A stretch of 39,941 bases of DNA from Hyphomicrobiales bacterium (GTDB lineage Bacteria; Pseudomonadota; Alphaproteobacteria; Rhizobiales; Rhizobiaceae). Both the position numbers and the translations under genes were made by a program. Positions 16,557 through 24,486 of the stretch are shown here, piece after piece. Below the pieces are notes generated by a model. The model had not been told where the DNA came from. It worked only from the letters and a program-made list of their open reading frames with translations, and did no database searches. The DNA lies in NCBI GenBank assembly GCA_030456445.1, contig JAKDNM010000022.1, positions 1-39,941 on the forward strand, given 5' to 3'. Position 1 is the stretch's first letter; every line of letters starts with the position of its first letter.

Positions 16557-16662
16557 CAAAGCGCGTCGCGATCTTTCAGATTCGCTCCGTGTGCTTCAGT
16601 TTCCTGATTTTGAGCATGGCTTTATCCCTAAACCGGCGTCCACTTTCGGAAGACATGCTCTA
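16557..16662. repeat. Dispersed Rhizobiales intergenic repeat (copy 1)
   Basis: The stretch from about 16557 resembles a dispersed repeat I recognise in Mesorhizobium-type genomes. Its core is bounded by GAGCATG (16612-16618) and CATGCTC (16654-16660), a perfect 7-bp inverted repeat, with AAACCGG and CCACTTTCGG inside. On the minus strand the junction reads TAGAGCATG, the TAG being the stop of the DNA glycosylase gene. The same TAGAGCATG junction recurs at 39923. The element boundaries on the 16557 side are approximate. Confidence 0.65.
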
Positions 16663-17325
16663 TGCGGGGCTGGGCGAAACCGGCGCTATCGGTGCCGCGT
16701 CGCGCCCCCTTGTCTCGCGGTAATAAGCCCAGAAGAGCCGCGCCGCCACCCCACGCCATGGCGACCATGATTCTGCGAGCTTGATCAGGGCCTTTTCGCC
16801 GGGACGCGGCTCGATGGCGAGCGCGTGGCCGACGGCGGTCTGGAGTGCGACGTCGCGTGCGGGGAAGATGTCGGGATGACCCGCGGCGAAGAGCAGATAG
16901 ACCTCCGCCGTCCAGGCGCCGATGCCGTGCACGGCGGTGAGCGCCCGCATCGCGTCGGCGGGGTCGAGGCGGCAGAGATGATGGAGATCGAGCCCTGCAT
17001 TCGCGACCGCTTCGGCAAGCGCCAGGAGCGTGCGCTGCTTGGGCCGCGACAAGCCGGCCTCGCGGAAGATATCGTCACCGGCGATGAGTACGCCTTCGGC
17101 GTCGAGCGGATCGACAAGCCCTGTCAGCCGGCCGAAGATCGCGTCGGCGCTGGCGCGCGAGACCTGTTGCGAGACGATGATCGAGGCGAGACTGCGGAAA
17201 CCGGGTTCGGAGAGCCTCAGCGGTACCTCGCCGGCCACTTCGCGCACGCGGACGAGCCGCCGATCGGTGGCGCACAGTGCATCCAGCCCCTGATATACGT
17301 GATCCAGCGTTTCAATGCGCCGCAT
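16660..17325 (-). CDS. DNA-3-methyladenine glycosylase, AlkA/HhH-GPD type
   Basis: 221 residues. Base-excision glycosylase removing alkylated purines. The helix-hairpin-helix VHGIGAWTAEVYL is at 132-144, followed by the catalytic aspartate D158 in FPARDVALQ. SIIVSQQVSRASADAIF and the RPKQRTLLALAEA segment are typical. The ATG at 17325 has AAGGA 7 nt upstream; a frame extending over gluQ on the opposite strand is rejected. The last codons run into the dispersed repeat, which appears to supply the stop. It is divergent from gluQ with 72 nt between starts. No LexA or Ada-type box is evident in that gap. Confidence 0.9.
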   Translation of the reverse strand: MRRIETLDHVYQGLDALCATDRRLVRVREVAGEVPLRLSEPGFRSLASIIVSQQVSRASADAIFGRLTGLVDPLDAEGVLIAGDDIFREAGLSRPKQRTLLALAEAVANAGLDLHHLCRLDPADAMRALTAVHGIGAWTAEVYLLFAAGHPDIFPARDVALQTAVGHALAIEPRPGEKALIKLAESWSPWRGVAARLFWAYYRETRGRDAAPIAPVSPSPA

Positions 17326-17397
17326 GAGCTTGTCCTTAGTCGGGCGGCAAAGTAGCAATCGGCACGTGACCCGTCCAACCCGCTTTGTCAGCATGAA

Positions 17398-18309
17398 ATG
17401 ACCAGCCAGCGCGTCTTCCGCTTCGCACCGAGCCCGAACGGGCGGCTGCATCTGGGGCACGCCTGTTCGGCGCTTCTCAACCGGAAGCTGGCGGAGGAGG
17501 CCGGCGGGCGGCTGCTCGTGAGGATCGAGGATATCGATCCGACGCGATCGGCCGCCGAATTCGAGCGCGGCATATACGAGGACCTGGCCTGGCTGGGGAT
17601 CGAGTGGGAGGAGCCGGTGCGCCGGCAATCCGGGCATCTGGACGCCTACCGGACCCATCTCGACCGGCTGATCGCGGAAGGGCTCGTCTATCCGGCCTTC
17701 ATGAGCCGCGGCGATATTCGCGCCCATATCGCGGACGCGCAGGCGGCCGGCCGGAAATGGCCGACCGATCCGGACGGTGCGCCGCTCTATCCGGGCGTCG
17801 AGCGCCTCTTGCCGGTCGGCGAACGGAAGCGGCGGATCGAAAGCGGCGCGCCCTTCGCCTGGCGGCTCGACATGGCACGCGCGCTTGAGCGTATCGCCAA
17901 AGCACTCTCATGGCAGGAGGACGGGCGCGGACCCATGGGCGAGACGGGTATCGTGCGCGCAGATCCTGCCCTCTGGGGCGACGTGATACTGGCACGCCGC
18001 GAGACGCCGACCAGCTATCACCTCTCGGTGGTGGTGGACGACGCGGTGCAGGGCGTCACCGACGTGGTGCGTGGCCGGGATCTTTTCCATGCGACCGCCA
18101 TTCACCGGCTGTTGCAGGAACTGCTCGACCTGCCTGAACCGTGCTACTTCCACCACGATCTCGTCCTGGGCGAGGATGGCCGCAAGCTGTCGAAAAGCCG
18201 GGGCGACACGGCGCTCGCCGCGCTCAGGGCGGAGGGGCGGACACCGGCGGATATCCGCCGCATGGTCGGTCCCGGCGAACAGGCTACAGCCGCGCCAGAC
18301 CGGCCTTGA
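17398..18309 (+). CDS. gluQ: Glutamyl-Q tRNA(Asp) synthetase
   Basis: 303 residues, a truncated GluRS lacking the anticodon-binding domain. It attaches glutamate to queuosine at position 34 of tRNA(Asp). Class I motifs: FAPSPNGRLHLGH (HLGH at 18-21) and KLSKS (263-267). VRIEDIDPTR and SYHLSVVVDDAVQGVTDVVRGRDL are the substrate pocket. The only cysteines are C23 and C249, so the zinc site of E. coli GluQRS is missing; this occurs in part of the family. The 3' end overlaps the convergent membrane-protein gene by 26 nt. Confidence 0.93.
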   Translation: MTSQRVFRFAPSPNGRLHLGHACSALLNRKLAEEAGGRLLVRIEDIDPTRSAAEFERGIYEDLAWLGIEWEEPVRRQSGHLDAYRTHLDRLIAEGLVYPAFMSRGDIRAHIADAQAAGRKWPTDPDGAPLYPGVERLLPVGERKRRIESGAPFAWRLDMARALERIAKALSWQEDGRGPMGETGIVRADPALWGDVILARRETPTSYHLSVVVDDAVQGVTDVVRGRDLFHATAIHRLLQELLDLPEPCYFHHDLVLGEDGRKLSKSRGDTALAALRAEGRTPADIRRMVGPGEQATAAPDRP

Positions 18310-18571
18310 CCGCGGCAAGAATGCCGAGGCTGACGAAGGCGCCGCAAAGGCCGGCAGCGACGGCCATCTTCAAATCGTAGAATTGGATGCCGTAGGCATT
18401 GGCCGCGAAAATGCCTAGGAAGAAGCCGGCCGTCACCACGATCGTATTGCCGATCGGACCGAATCCCTCGGCGCCGAGCAGCCCATCGAGCGCCATCCCG
18501 AAAATGAACGAAAGGATCGCGACGACCGCGACGGCCATCATCATCCAGGTGGGGTCAAGGTTCATCAGCAT
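18284..18571 (-). CDS. Small conserved membrane protein of unknown function
   Basis: 95 residues with three hydrophobic segments: MMMAVAVVAILSFIFGMALDGLL, IGNTIVVTAGFFLGIFAANAYG and MAVAAGLCGAFVSLGILAAVKAGL. I do not recognise a named family, but the Gly-rich helices and clear Shine-Dalgarno (GAGAGGA 6 nt before the ATG at 18571) support a real gene. It overlaps gluQ tail to tail by 26 nt and is separated from the divergent transporter at 18719 by about 150 nt. The function is unknown. Confidence 0.72.
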   Translation of the reverse strand: MLMNLDPTWMMMAVAVVAILSFIFGMALDGLLGAEGFGPIGNTIVVTAGFFLGIFAANAYGIQFYDLKMAVAAGLCGAFVSLGILAAVKAGLARL

Positions 18572-18718
18572 GGTTCATCCTCTCGGGAACCGCCGCGCAC
18601 CCATTCCGCGCTTCCCCGGAAGGATATGGCCCAATCGTTTCGTTTTGCTTATCGGAATGATCGGGATTAGAGCGACTTGCTCCGCCGAATCCCATTTTTC
18701 CGAACCCGAAGCGCCGGC

Positions 18719-19621
18719 ATGAAACGCCTCTCCAGACTTGCTCCCGGCCTTTTCGTGGTGCTTTGGGCCACCGGCTTCGTCGGCGCGCGCTACGCCATGC
18801 CCTGGTCCGAGCCGTTCACCTTTCTGACGCTGCGCTTTTCGTTCGCGTTGCTTCTGTTCATCCTCCTGGCGTTCGCGCTGGGCGCGAAATGGTCGATGGG
18901 CCGCGGCGCTCTCAACGCGATGATCGCCGGCTTCCTGATGCAAGGCGTCTATCTCGGCGGCGTCTTCTGGGCGATCCATCGCGGCATGCCGGCGGGACTT
19001 GCCGCCCTGATCGCCGGGCTGCAGCCGCTCATCACGGCGATCCTTGCGGGCGTCTTTCTCGGCGACCGTGTGCTTGCGCGGCAATGGGCCGGCATCGCCA
19101 TCGGCTTCGCCGGCGTGATGATCGTGGTGCTGCCGAGCCTTCGCGTCGGGACCGGCGGCGTGACGGTGGCGACGCTTTTCGCCTGCGTGATCGCCGTGAT
19201 CGGCATGAGCGTCGGCACGATCTGGCAAAAGCGCTATGGCGGCAGCGACCTGATCACCGGGACGGCATGGCAATATCTCGGCGGCGCCGTGCCGATGGTC
19301 GCTGCCGCGCTCCTGTTCGAAGACAGGCATGTGGTCGTCAATGGCGAGTTCGTCTTCGCGCTCGCCTGGCTGGTGATCGTGCTCTCGGTCGGCGCGATCC
19401 TGCTTTTGATGCTGATGATCCGCGAGGGGGAGGTGGCCAAGGTCGCCTCGCTCTTCTACCTTGTCCCGGCCGTTACCGCGATCATGACCTGGGTGCTCTT
19501 CGACGAACGGCTGACGCCGCTCCAGATCGGCGGCATGGTGGTCACCTGTCTCGGCGTGGCGCTCGCCACCGGTTCCCGAACGGCCTCTCAGTCGGGCACG
19601 CGGGCGCGTGCTTCCAGATAG
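18719..19621 (+). CDS. EamA/DMT family transporter
   Basis: 300 residues, ten predicted helices in two EamA repeats. It opens LAPGLFVVLWATGFVGARYAMPWSEPFTFLTLRF, the characteristic DMT first repeat. The second repeat ends ASLFYLVPAVTAIMTWVLFDERLTPLQIGGMVVTCLGVALAT, the most conserved RhaT/EamA signature. The substrate is unknown. ATG at 18719; a frame 14 codons longer reads into the spacer. The 3' end overlaps the YihY gene by 34 nt in convergent orientation. It is distinct in sequence from the transporter at 12340-13206. Confidence 0.9.
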   Translation: MKRLSRLAPGLFVVLWATGFVGARYAMPWSEPFTFLTLRFSFALLLFILLAFALGAKWSMGRGALNAMIAGFLMQGVYLGGVFWAIHRGMPAGLAALIAGLQPLITAILAGVFLGDRVLARQWAGIAIGFAGVMIVVLPSLRVGTGGVTVATLFACVIAVIGMSVGTIWQKRYGGSDLITGTAWQYLGGAVPMVAAALLFEDRHVVVNGEFVFALAWLVIVLSVGAILLLMLMIREGEVAKVASLFYLVPAVTAIMTWVLFDERLTPLQIGGMVVTCLGVALATGSRTASQSGTRARASR

Positions 19622-20463
19622 CGCCGGATCGCGGCGTTCAGTTCGCCGCCCATGATGAAGATCGCCGACACGATGTAGAGGAAGACGATCGCGATCATGA
19701 TCGACGCGAGGCCCGCATAGGTGACGACATAGGACGAAAACCGCTCCAGATAGGCCGCGAATATGCTGGAGCCCGCGACCCAGCCGATCAGCGTGAACAA
19801 TATGCCCGGCACGATATCCACGAAGCGGCGCTGGCCCGCGGGTAGCCAGAAATGCACGGCGATCAGGCCCATCACGATGACGATCGAGGCGACGACGAAG
19901 CGCCACAGCGTGATCGTGCCGAGATAGGGCTCGATCCAGTCGAGATGCCGCGCGGCGATGTGCACGGCGATCGGAGCGGCGACCAGAAGGACGCTGATGG
20001 CGAAGAAGCCGAGCGTGGCGATCAGCACAAAGACGAGGCTCTGCATGCGGCGATAGAAGAAGCTTCTGGCTTCGGTGACGCGGTAGGCGCGGTTCAGCGC
20101 CACGCGGAGCGCCTCGATGCCGTTCGAGGCGAAGAAGGCGGCGGCGAGCACGCCGTAGGTCAGGAAATCGCCGCGCTGCACGGTCAGCACGCGCTGCACC
20201 TGGCGCGAAATCGGCTCGGCGATCTGTGCGGGCCAGGTGTCGAAGACGATGTGGACGGCGGTGTCGGAAAAGGCGTGCGCGCCCAGAAAGCTTGCCAGCG
20301 CGGTGGCGAAGATCAGGAAGGGAAAAAGCGCCATCAGCGCCGTGATGGCGAGGTGGCTCGACATCGACCAGCCGTCGTCATTGTTGAAATGGCCGAGCGC
20401 GTCGCCCAGAACGCGTTTCAGCACGGCCACCCGCCGCAGGATCTCCATGCCGGGGCGTCTCAT
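19588..20463 (-). CDS. YihY/UPF0761 family inner membrane protein
   Basis: 291 residues with about six helices. Motifs: DDGWSMSSHLAITALMALFPFLIFATALA, FASNGIEALRVALNRAYRVTEARSFFYRR and FVDIVPGILFTLIGWVAGSSIFAAYLERFSSYVVTYAGLASIMIAIVFLYIVSAIFIMGGELNA. These define the YihY/Rbn family, once called ribonuclease BN but now regarded as a membrane protein of uncertain role. ATG at 20463; MEILRR at 20448 is an alternative start. About 240 nt separate it from the divergent dehydrogenase gene. Confidence 0.9.
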   Translation of the reverse strand: MRRPGMEILRRVAVLKRVLGDALGHFNNDDGWSMSSHLAITALMALFPFLIFATALASFLGAHAFSDTAVHIVFDTWPAQIAEPISRQVQRVLTVQRGDFLTYGVLAAAFFASNGIEALRVALNRAYRVTEARSFFYRRMQSLVFVLIATLGFFAISVLLVAAPIAVHIAARHLDWIEPYLGTITLWRFVVASIVIVMGLIAVHFWLPAGQRRFVDIVPGILFTLIGWVAGSSIFAAYLERFSSYVVTYAGLASIMIAIVFLYIVSAIFIMGGELNAAIRRYLEARARVPD

Positions 20464-20705
20464 GCCATGCGAACCCGGAGCAATCGCCTGAACGTCACTA
20501 CAGGCTGCGTTCTACCTTGGGCGCGCGAAGAAACGCGGGTTCGACCTTGCGTCCTCAAGCCATTGCCTTCGTAAAAGCCATCGTTGGATTGTCACTTCAT
20601 CGAGAATATGGGAAGGATCGGGCTTCGATGGCAATAGACTAGGGTGAAAGCCCCGGTCTTCGGGGTCTTGCGGCGCGCCGTACCGCGTCCGGTTCCATAA
20701 GTCTG

Positions 20706-21539
20706 ATGGAAGAAAAGCGAATCATCCTCGTTACCGGGGCGTCTTCCGGCATCGGTGCCTATTGCGCCCGCCGGCTGGCGCGCGAGGGGTGGCGGGTGAT
20801 GGCGACCGCGCGGCGGCCGCAAGACATCTCCGCGCTTTGCCGCGACGGGCTGGAAGGCTTCCATCTCGACTACCGCGATCCATCCTCGATCGAAAAGCTT
20901 GTCGCCGATGTGCTCGAAAGGACCGGCGGCCGGCTGGATGCGCTTTACAACAATGGCGGTTATGCGCTTGCCGGCGCCGTGGAGGATGTTCCCGTCGAGG
21001 CGCTGCGCGACCAGTTCGAGGCGAATGTCTTCGGCTGGCACGATCTGACACGCCGGATCGTTCCCGTCATGCGGGCCGAGGGTCGCGGCCGCATCGTCAA
21101 TTGCTCGTCCATCCTGGGCCTCGTGCCGCTGCGCTATCGCGGCGCCTATTGCGCGTCGAAATATGCTCTGGAAGGGCTGATGCTTTCCCTGAGGGCGGAC
21201 CTTGCCGGCTCGGGCATCCATGTTTCGCTGATCGAGCCGGGGCCGATCGAATCGAAGATCGCGCTGAACGGTGCCGCCATCTTCGAGGGTCATATCGACA
21301 TCGAACATTCGGTGCATCGAGACGCCTACCTGGTGCAGATCGAGCGCCTTCGCGCCGGCAAGGGAAGGTCGGGGCTGAAACGCGGCCCCGAAACCGTATA
21401 TCGGGCGCTTCGCCATGCGCTGGAGAGCAGGCGGCCCAAACCCCACTATCCGGTAACGCTGCCGGCCAAGGCCGGATTGCTGTTGAAGCGTATCCTGCCG
21501 TCGGCGTTATTCTATCGCATGGTCGCCGGACAGGGTTGA
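20706..21539 (+). CDS. Short-chain dehydrogenase/reductase
   Basis: 277 residues of the classical SDR family. Cofactor motif TGASSGIG (10-17), ARRP at about 35-38, NNGG at 82-85 in place of the usual NNAG, catalytic S134/S135, and Y148-x-x-x-K152 in YCASK. IEPGPIESKI follows at the C-terminal substrate region. ARRP after the second strand suggests NADP(H). The substrate is unknown. The gene begins after a 240-nt gap and is followed by three same-strand genes at short spacing, so it may head the operon that leads to the cobalamin adenosyltransferase. Confidence 0.87.
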   Translation: MEEKRIILVTGASSGIGAYCARRLAREGWRVMATARRPQDISALCRDGLEGFHLDYRDPSSIEKLVADVLERTGGRLDALYNNGGYALAGAVEDVPVEALRDQFEANVFGWHDLTRRIVPVMRAEGRGRIVNCSSILGLVPLRYRGAYCASKYALEGLMLSLRADLAGSGIHVSLIEPGPIESKIALNGAAIFEGHIDIEHSVHRDAYLVQIERLRAGKGRSGLKRGPETVYRALRHALESRRPKPHYPVTLPAKAGLLLKRILPSALFYRMVAGQG

Positions 21540-21570
21540 TTTCGGCCAGGAAAAGGTAGTTAACCCGGAT

Positions 21571-21759
21571 ATGTCCTTCCTCTTCGAGATTCTCGCGGTC
21601 ATCGTCATCGCGGCGGTCGTGATCGTGCTGGTGCGCGGCCTTCTCAATATGGCGCAGGGCGGCTCGCCGTCGAAATCGAACAAGCTGATGCAGGCCCGCG
21701 TGATGCTGCAGTTCATCGCCATCGTGCTGGTCCTGCTGGCTGTGTTCCTGGCACGTTGA
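21571..21759 (+). CDS. Twin-transmembrane HIG1-domain protein
   Basis: 62 residues with two membrane helices, FEILAVIVIAAVVIVLVRGLLNMA and VMLQFIAIVLVLLAVFLAR, joined by a polar loop containing SNKLMQARV. This is the HIG_1_N (hypoxia-induced) pattern, where the RxxxQ-type segment precedes helix two. Bacterial members are linked to respiratory supercomplexes, an inference from the mitochondrial family. It lies 31 nt after the SDR stop and 12 nt before the adenosyltransferase, suggesting cotranscription. Confidence 0.85.
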   Translation: MSFLFEILAVIVIAAVVIVLVRGLLNMAQGGSPSKSNKLMQARVMLQFIAIVLVLLAVFLAR

Positions 21760-21771
21760 GGCGGAAGCGGC

Positions 21772-22350
21772 ATGGTCGTTTTGAACAGGATTTATACGCG
21801 CACGGGCGATGACGGCACCACCGCGCTCGGCAGCGGCGAGCGGCGGCCGAAATTCGACCTGCGCGTCGAGGCCTACGGCACGGTGGACGAGGCCAATGCC
21901 TGCATCGGGGTGGCCAGGGTGCATACGGCCGGCAATACCGAGATCGACGGCATGCTTGGCCGGGTGCAGAACGATCTCTTCGATCTCGGCGCGGACCTCG
22001 CCCGGCCGGATACAGGCGAGAAGCTTGATTTCGAGCCGCTTCGGATCGTTGCCTCGCAGGTCAAGCGTGTGGAAGCCGATATCGACATTCTGAACAAAAG
22101 GCTCGACCGGCTGCGCAGCTTCGTGCTGTCGGGAGGTTCGCCGGCTGCCGCCTCGCTTCATCTGGCGCGCACCGTGGCGCGGCGGGCCGAACGGCTCATC
22201 GTCGAACTCGCCGGCCGGCCTGGCGAAACGGTGAGCAAGGAAGCGCTGCAATACATCAACCGCGTCTCGGATTTCCTTTTCGTGGCTGCCCGCATCGCCA
22301 ATGACGACGGCAAGGCCGATGTCCTGTGGGTGCCCGGCAAGAACCGCTGA
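21772..22350 (+). CDS. Cob(I)yrinic acid a,c-diamide adenosyltransferase, PduO type
   Basis: 192 residues. It transfers the 5'-deoxyadenosyl group of ATP to cob(I)alamin or its precursor. The N-terminal ATP motif TRTGDDGTTALGSGERRPK is at 9-27, followed by EAYGTVDEANACIG. The C-terminal signature includes ARTVARRAERLIVEL and NRVSDFLFVAARIANDD. Length is normal. The common name in Rhizobiales is cobO or mmaB-like; the PduO-type fold is unlike CobA. It complements the cobS-cobT chelatase elsewhere in the window. Confidence 0.95.
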   Translation: MVVLNRIYTRTGDDGTTALGSGERRPKFDLRVEAYGTVDEANACIGVARVHTAGNTEIDGMLGRVQNDLFDLGADLARPDTGEKLDFEPLRIVASQVKRVEADIDILNKRLDRLRSFVLSGGSPAAASLHLARTVARRAERLIVELAGRPGETVSKEALQYINRVSDFLFVAARIANDDGKADVLWVPGKNR

Positions 22351-22478
22351 GCAAACCGGCGAGGCTGGGCTGCAAGCGGCGTTATATCGATTGAATGTCG
22401 GCCCCGGACTAGCGATGGCGGGAAACCCGTGTTATCGGCGCGGCGACAGGTTCTAGGTTTTCTGAGAGGTTGAAGCGG

Positions 22479-23228
22479 ATGAAAATTCTGGTCCCGGTGA
22501 AACGGGTTGTCGACTACAACGTCAAGATCAGGGTGAAGTCGGACGGCACGGGCGTCGAACTCGCCAACGTCAAGATGTCGATGAACCCGTTCGACGAGAT
22601 CGGCATCGAGGAAGCGATCCGGCTGAAGGAGGCCGGCAAGGCGGAAGAGATCATCGCGGTGTCGATCGGCCCGGCACAGGCGGCCGAGACGATCCGTACC
22701 GCGCTCGCCATGGGGGCGGATCGCGGCATCCTGGTCAAGGTAGACGGTCTGGTCGAGCCGCTCGCGGTCGCCAAGATCCTGAAGGGCGTGGTCGATCAGG
22801 AAAAGCCCGAACTCGTGATCCTCGGCAAACAGGCGATCGACGACGATGCCAGCCAGACGGGGCAGATGCTGGCCGCGCTTCTCGGCTGGTCGCAGGGGAC
22901 GTTCGCCTCCAAGGTCGAGATCGACGGCGGCAAGGCGAAGGTGACGCGCGAGGTCGATGGCGGCTTGCAGACGGTCGAACTGAAGATGCCGGCGATCGTC
23001 ACCACCGATCTGCGTCTCAACCAGCCGCGCTACGCCTCGCTGCCCAACATCATGAAGGCGAAGAAGAAGCCGCTCGACGAGAAGAGCCCGGCCGACTACG
23101 GCGTCGATGTCGCGCCGAGGCTGAAAGTCCTGAAGACCGAGGAGCCCGGCGGCCGCAAGGCGGGCGTCAAGGTCAAGGACGTGGCGGAACTGGTCGACAA
23201 GCTGAAGAACGAAGCGGGCGTATTGTAG
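22479..23228 (+). CDS. etfB: Electron transfer flavoprotein beta subunit
   Basis: 249 residues. [51 protein letters not shown] is the canonical EtfB start. [22 protein letters not shown] and [26 protein letters not shown] follow (the ETF-beta signature and recognition loop). With EtfA it carries electrons from acyl-CoA dehydrogenases to ETF-ubiquinone oxidoreductase. The ATG at 22479 is chosen over a TTG 9 nt upstream; GAGAGG precedes it. About 230 nt holding a palindromic repeat separate it from etfA, longer than usual. Confidence 0.97.
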   Translation: MKILVPVKRVVDYNVKIRVKSDGTGVELANVKMSMNPFDEIGIEEAIRLKEAGKAEEIIAVSIGPAQAAETIRTALAMGADRGILVKVDGLVEPLAVAKILKGVVDQEKPELVILGKQAIDDDASQTGQMLAALLGWSQGTFASKVEIDGGKAKVTREVDGGLQTVELKMPAIVTTDLRLNQPRYASLPNIMKAKKKPLDEKSPADYGVDVAPRLKVLKTEEPGGRKAGVKVKDVAELVDKLKNEAGVL

Positions 23229-23238
23229 GCGTTTCGGG

Positions 23239-23406
23239 TGCGTCCTTCGAGGCTCGCCTTTGAAGGATGCGCCATTCCGGGCACCGCCCTGCGGGCTCGC
23301 ACTTCAGGATGAGGACCGTAGGGATGCTGCCGGGTTTCGGAACGAGATGGCGGGCACCCACCCTCCTCATCGTGAGGCGCGAGCGCAGCGAGCCTCGAAG
23401 GACGCA
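23239..23406. repeat. Palindromic dispersed repeat between etfB and etfA
   Basis: A 168-nt element bounded by a perfect 19-bp inverted repeat, TGCGTCCTTCGAGGCTCGC (23239-23257) and its complement (23388-23406). An inner imperfect inverted repeat (23295-23314 with 23365-23384, 17 of 20 positions matching) lies inside. The wording CTTCGAGGCTCGC and CTCATCGTGAGG resembles repeats seen in many intergenic spaces of Hyphomicrobiales. It lies 10 nt after the etfB stop and would be transcribed within the etf mRNA as a long hairpin. Confidence 0.8.
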
Positions 23407-23457
23407 CAACCGGACTGACACGCCAAACGGCGTCGACAAGACCAAGGGAAAGAAAAC

Positions 23458-24387
23458 ATGGCCATTCTTTTGATCGCCGAACATAGCAACGACCACCTCT
23501 CCGACCAGACGGCGAAGGCGCTGTCGGCGGCGCTGAAGATCGGTTCGGACGTCGACGTGCTGGTCGCCGGCAAGGGCGCCAAGGCGGCCGCCGACGCGGC
23601 GGCCAAGCTGAAGGGCGTCAGGAAGGTCCTGCTCGCCGAAAGCGACGAGCTTGCCGAGCGTCTGGCCGAGCCGCTCGCGGCGCTCGCCGTATCGCTTGCG
23701 GACGGCTACGACACGATCCTCGCGCCGGCCACCACCATGGGCAAGAACGTCACGCCGCGCATCGCAGCACTCCTCGACGTGATGCAGGTGTCGGAGATCA
23801 TCGAGGTGGTGTCGCCCGATACGTTCAAGAGGCCGATCTACGCCGGCAACGCCATCCAGACCGTACAGGCGACCGACGCCAAGAAGGTCATCACCGTCAG
23901 GACCGCTGGCTTCCAGGCGGGGGGCGAAGGCGGCCAGGCGTCGGTGGAAACCGTGAAGCCCGCCGACAATCCGGGGCTTTCCACCTTTGTCGAAAACCGG
24001 CTGTCGGAGAGCGATCGGCCGGAACTGACCTCGGCGAAGATCATCATCTCTGGCGGGCGTGCGCTGGGTTCGGCGGAAAAGTTCCAGGAGGTCATCCTGC
24101 CGGTCGCCGACAAGCTCGGCGCGGCGGTCGGCGCAAGCCGGGCCGCGGTCGATGCCGGCTATGCGCCCAACGACTGGCAGGTCGGCCAGACCGGCAAGGT
24201 GGTCGCGCCAGACCTCTACATCGCCTGCGGCATCTCCGGTGCCATCCAGCATCTCGCCGGGATGAAGGATTCGAAGGTCATCGTCGCCATCAACAAGGAC
24301 GAGGAGGCGCCGATCTTCCAGGTCGCCGATTACGGCATCGTCGGCGATCTCTTCGTCATCCTGCCTGAATTGCAGAAGGCGCTTTGA
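23458..24387 (+). CDS. etfA: Electron transfer flavoprotein alpha subunit
   Basis: 309 residues. FAD-binding partner of EtfB. N-terminal half [26 protein letters not shown], then the C-terminal FAD domain with [14 protein letters not shown] and [63 protein letters not shown], which is the ETF-alpha signature. Full length. Preceded by a repeat-containing gap and followed by a rho-independent terminator at 24417-24446, so the etf unit probably ends here. Confidence 0.97.
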   Translation: MAILLIAEHSNDHLSDQTAKALSAALKIGSDVDVLVAGKGAKAAADAAAKLKGVRKVLLAESDELAERLAEPLAALAVSLADGYDTILAPATTMGKNVTPRIAALLDVMQVSEIIEVVSPDTFKRPIYAGNAIQTVQATDAKKVITVRTAGFQAGGEGGQASVETVKPADNPGLSTFVENRLSESDRPELTSAKIIISGGRALGSAEKFQEVILPVADKLGAAVGASRAAVDAGYAPNDWQVGQTGKVVAPDLYIACGISGAIQHLAGMKDSKVIVAINKDEEAPIFQVADYGIVGDLFVILPELQKAL

Positions 24388-24416
24388 CGGGTCTCGGCGT
24401 TCCGTATTAAATATGC

Positions 24417-24446
24417 AGGGCGGGGTAGACGAAGTCGCCCCGCCCT
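24417..24446 (+). terminator. Rho-independent terminator after etfA
   Basis: A perfect 9-bp stem, AGGGCGGGG (24417-24425) with CCCCGCCCT (24438-24446), has a 12-nt loop and is followed by TTTAGTTT. It lies 30 nt after the etfA stop. Confidence 0.88.
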
Positions 24447-24486
24447 TTTAGTTTGCGCTGCACAAAAATCGGGCAGGATCAATCCA

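Noticed and set aside
18575-19906. 443-codon minus-strand frame opposite the transporter
   Set aside because: Arg/His/Asp-rich antisense reading typical of GC-rich genes; the plus strand holds a clear EamA protein.
20640-20670. GCCCCGG/CGGGG hairpin before the short-chain dehydrogenase as terminator
   Set aside because: Stem is short and bulged, without a U-run, and no gene ends just before it.
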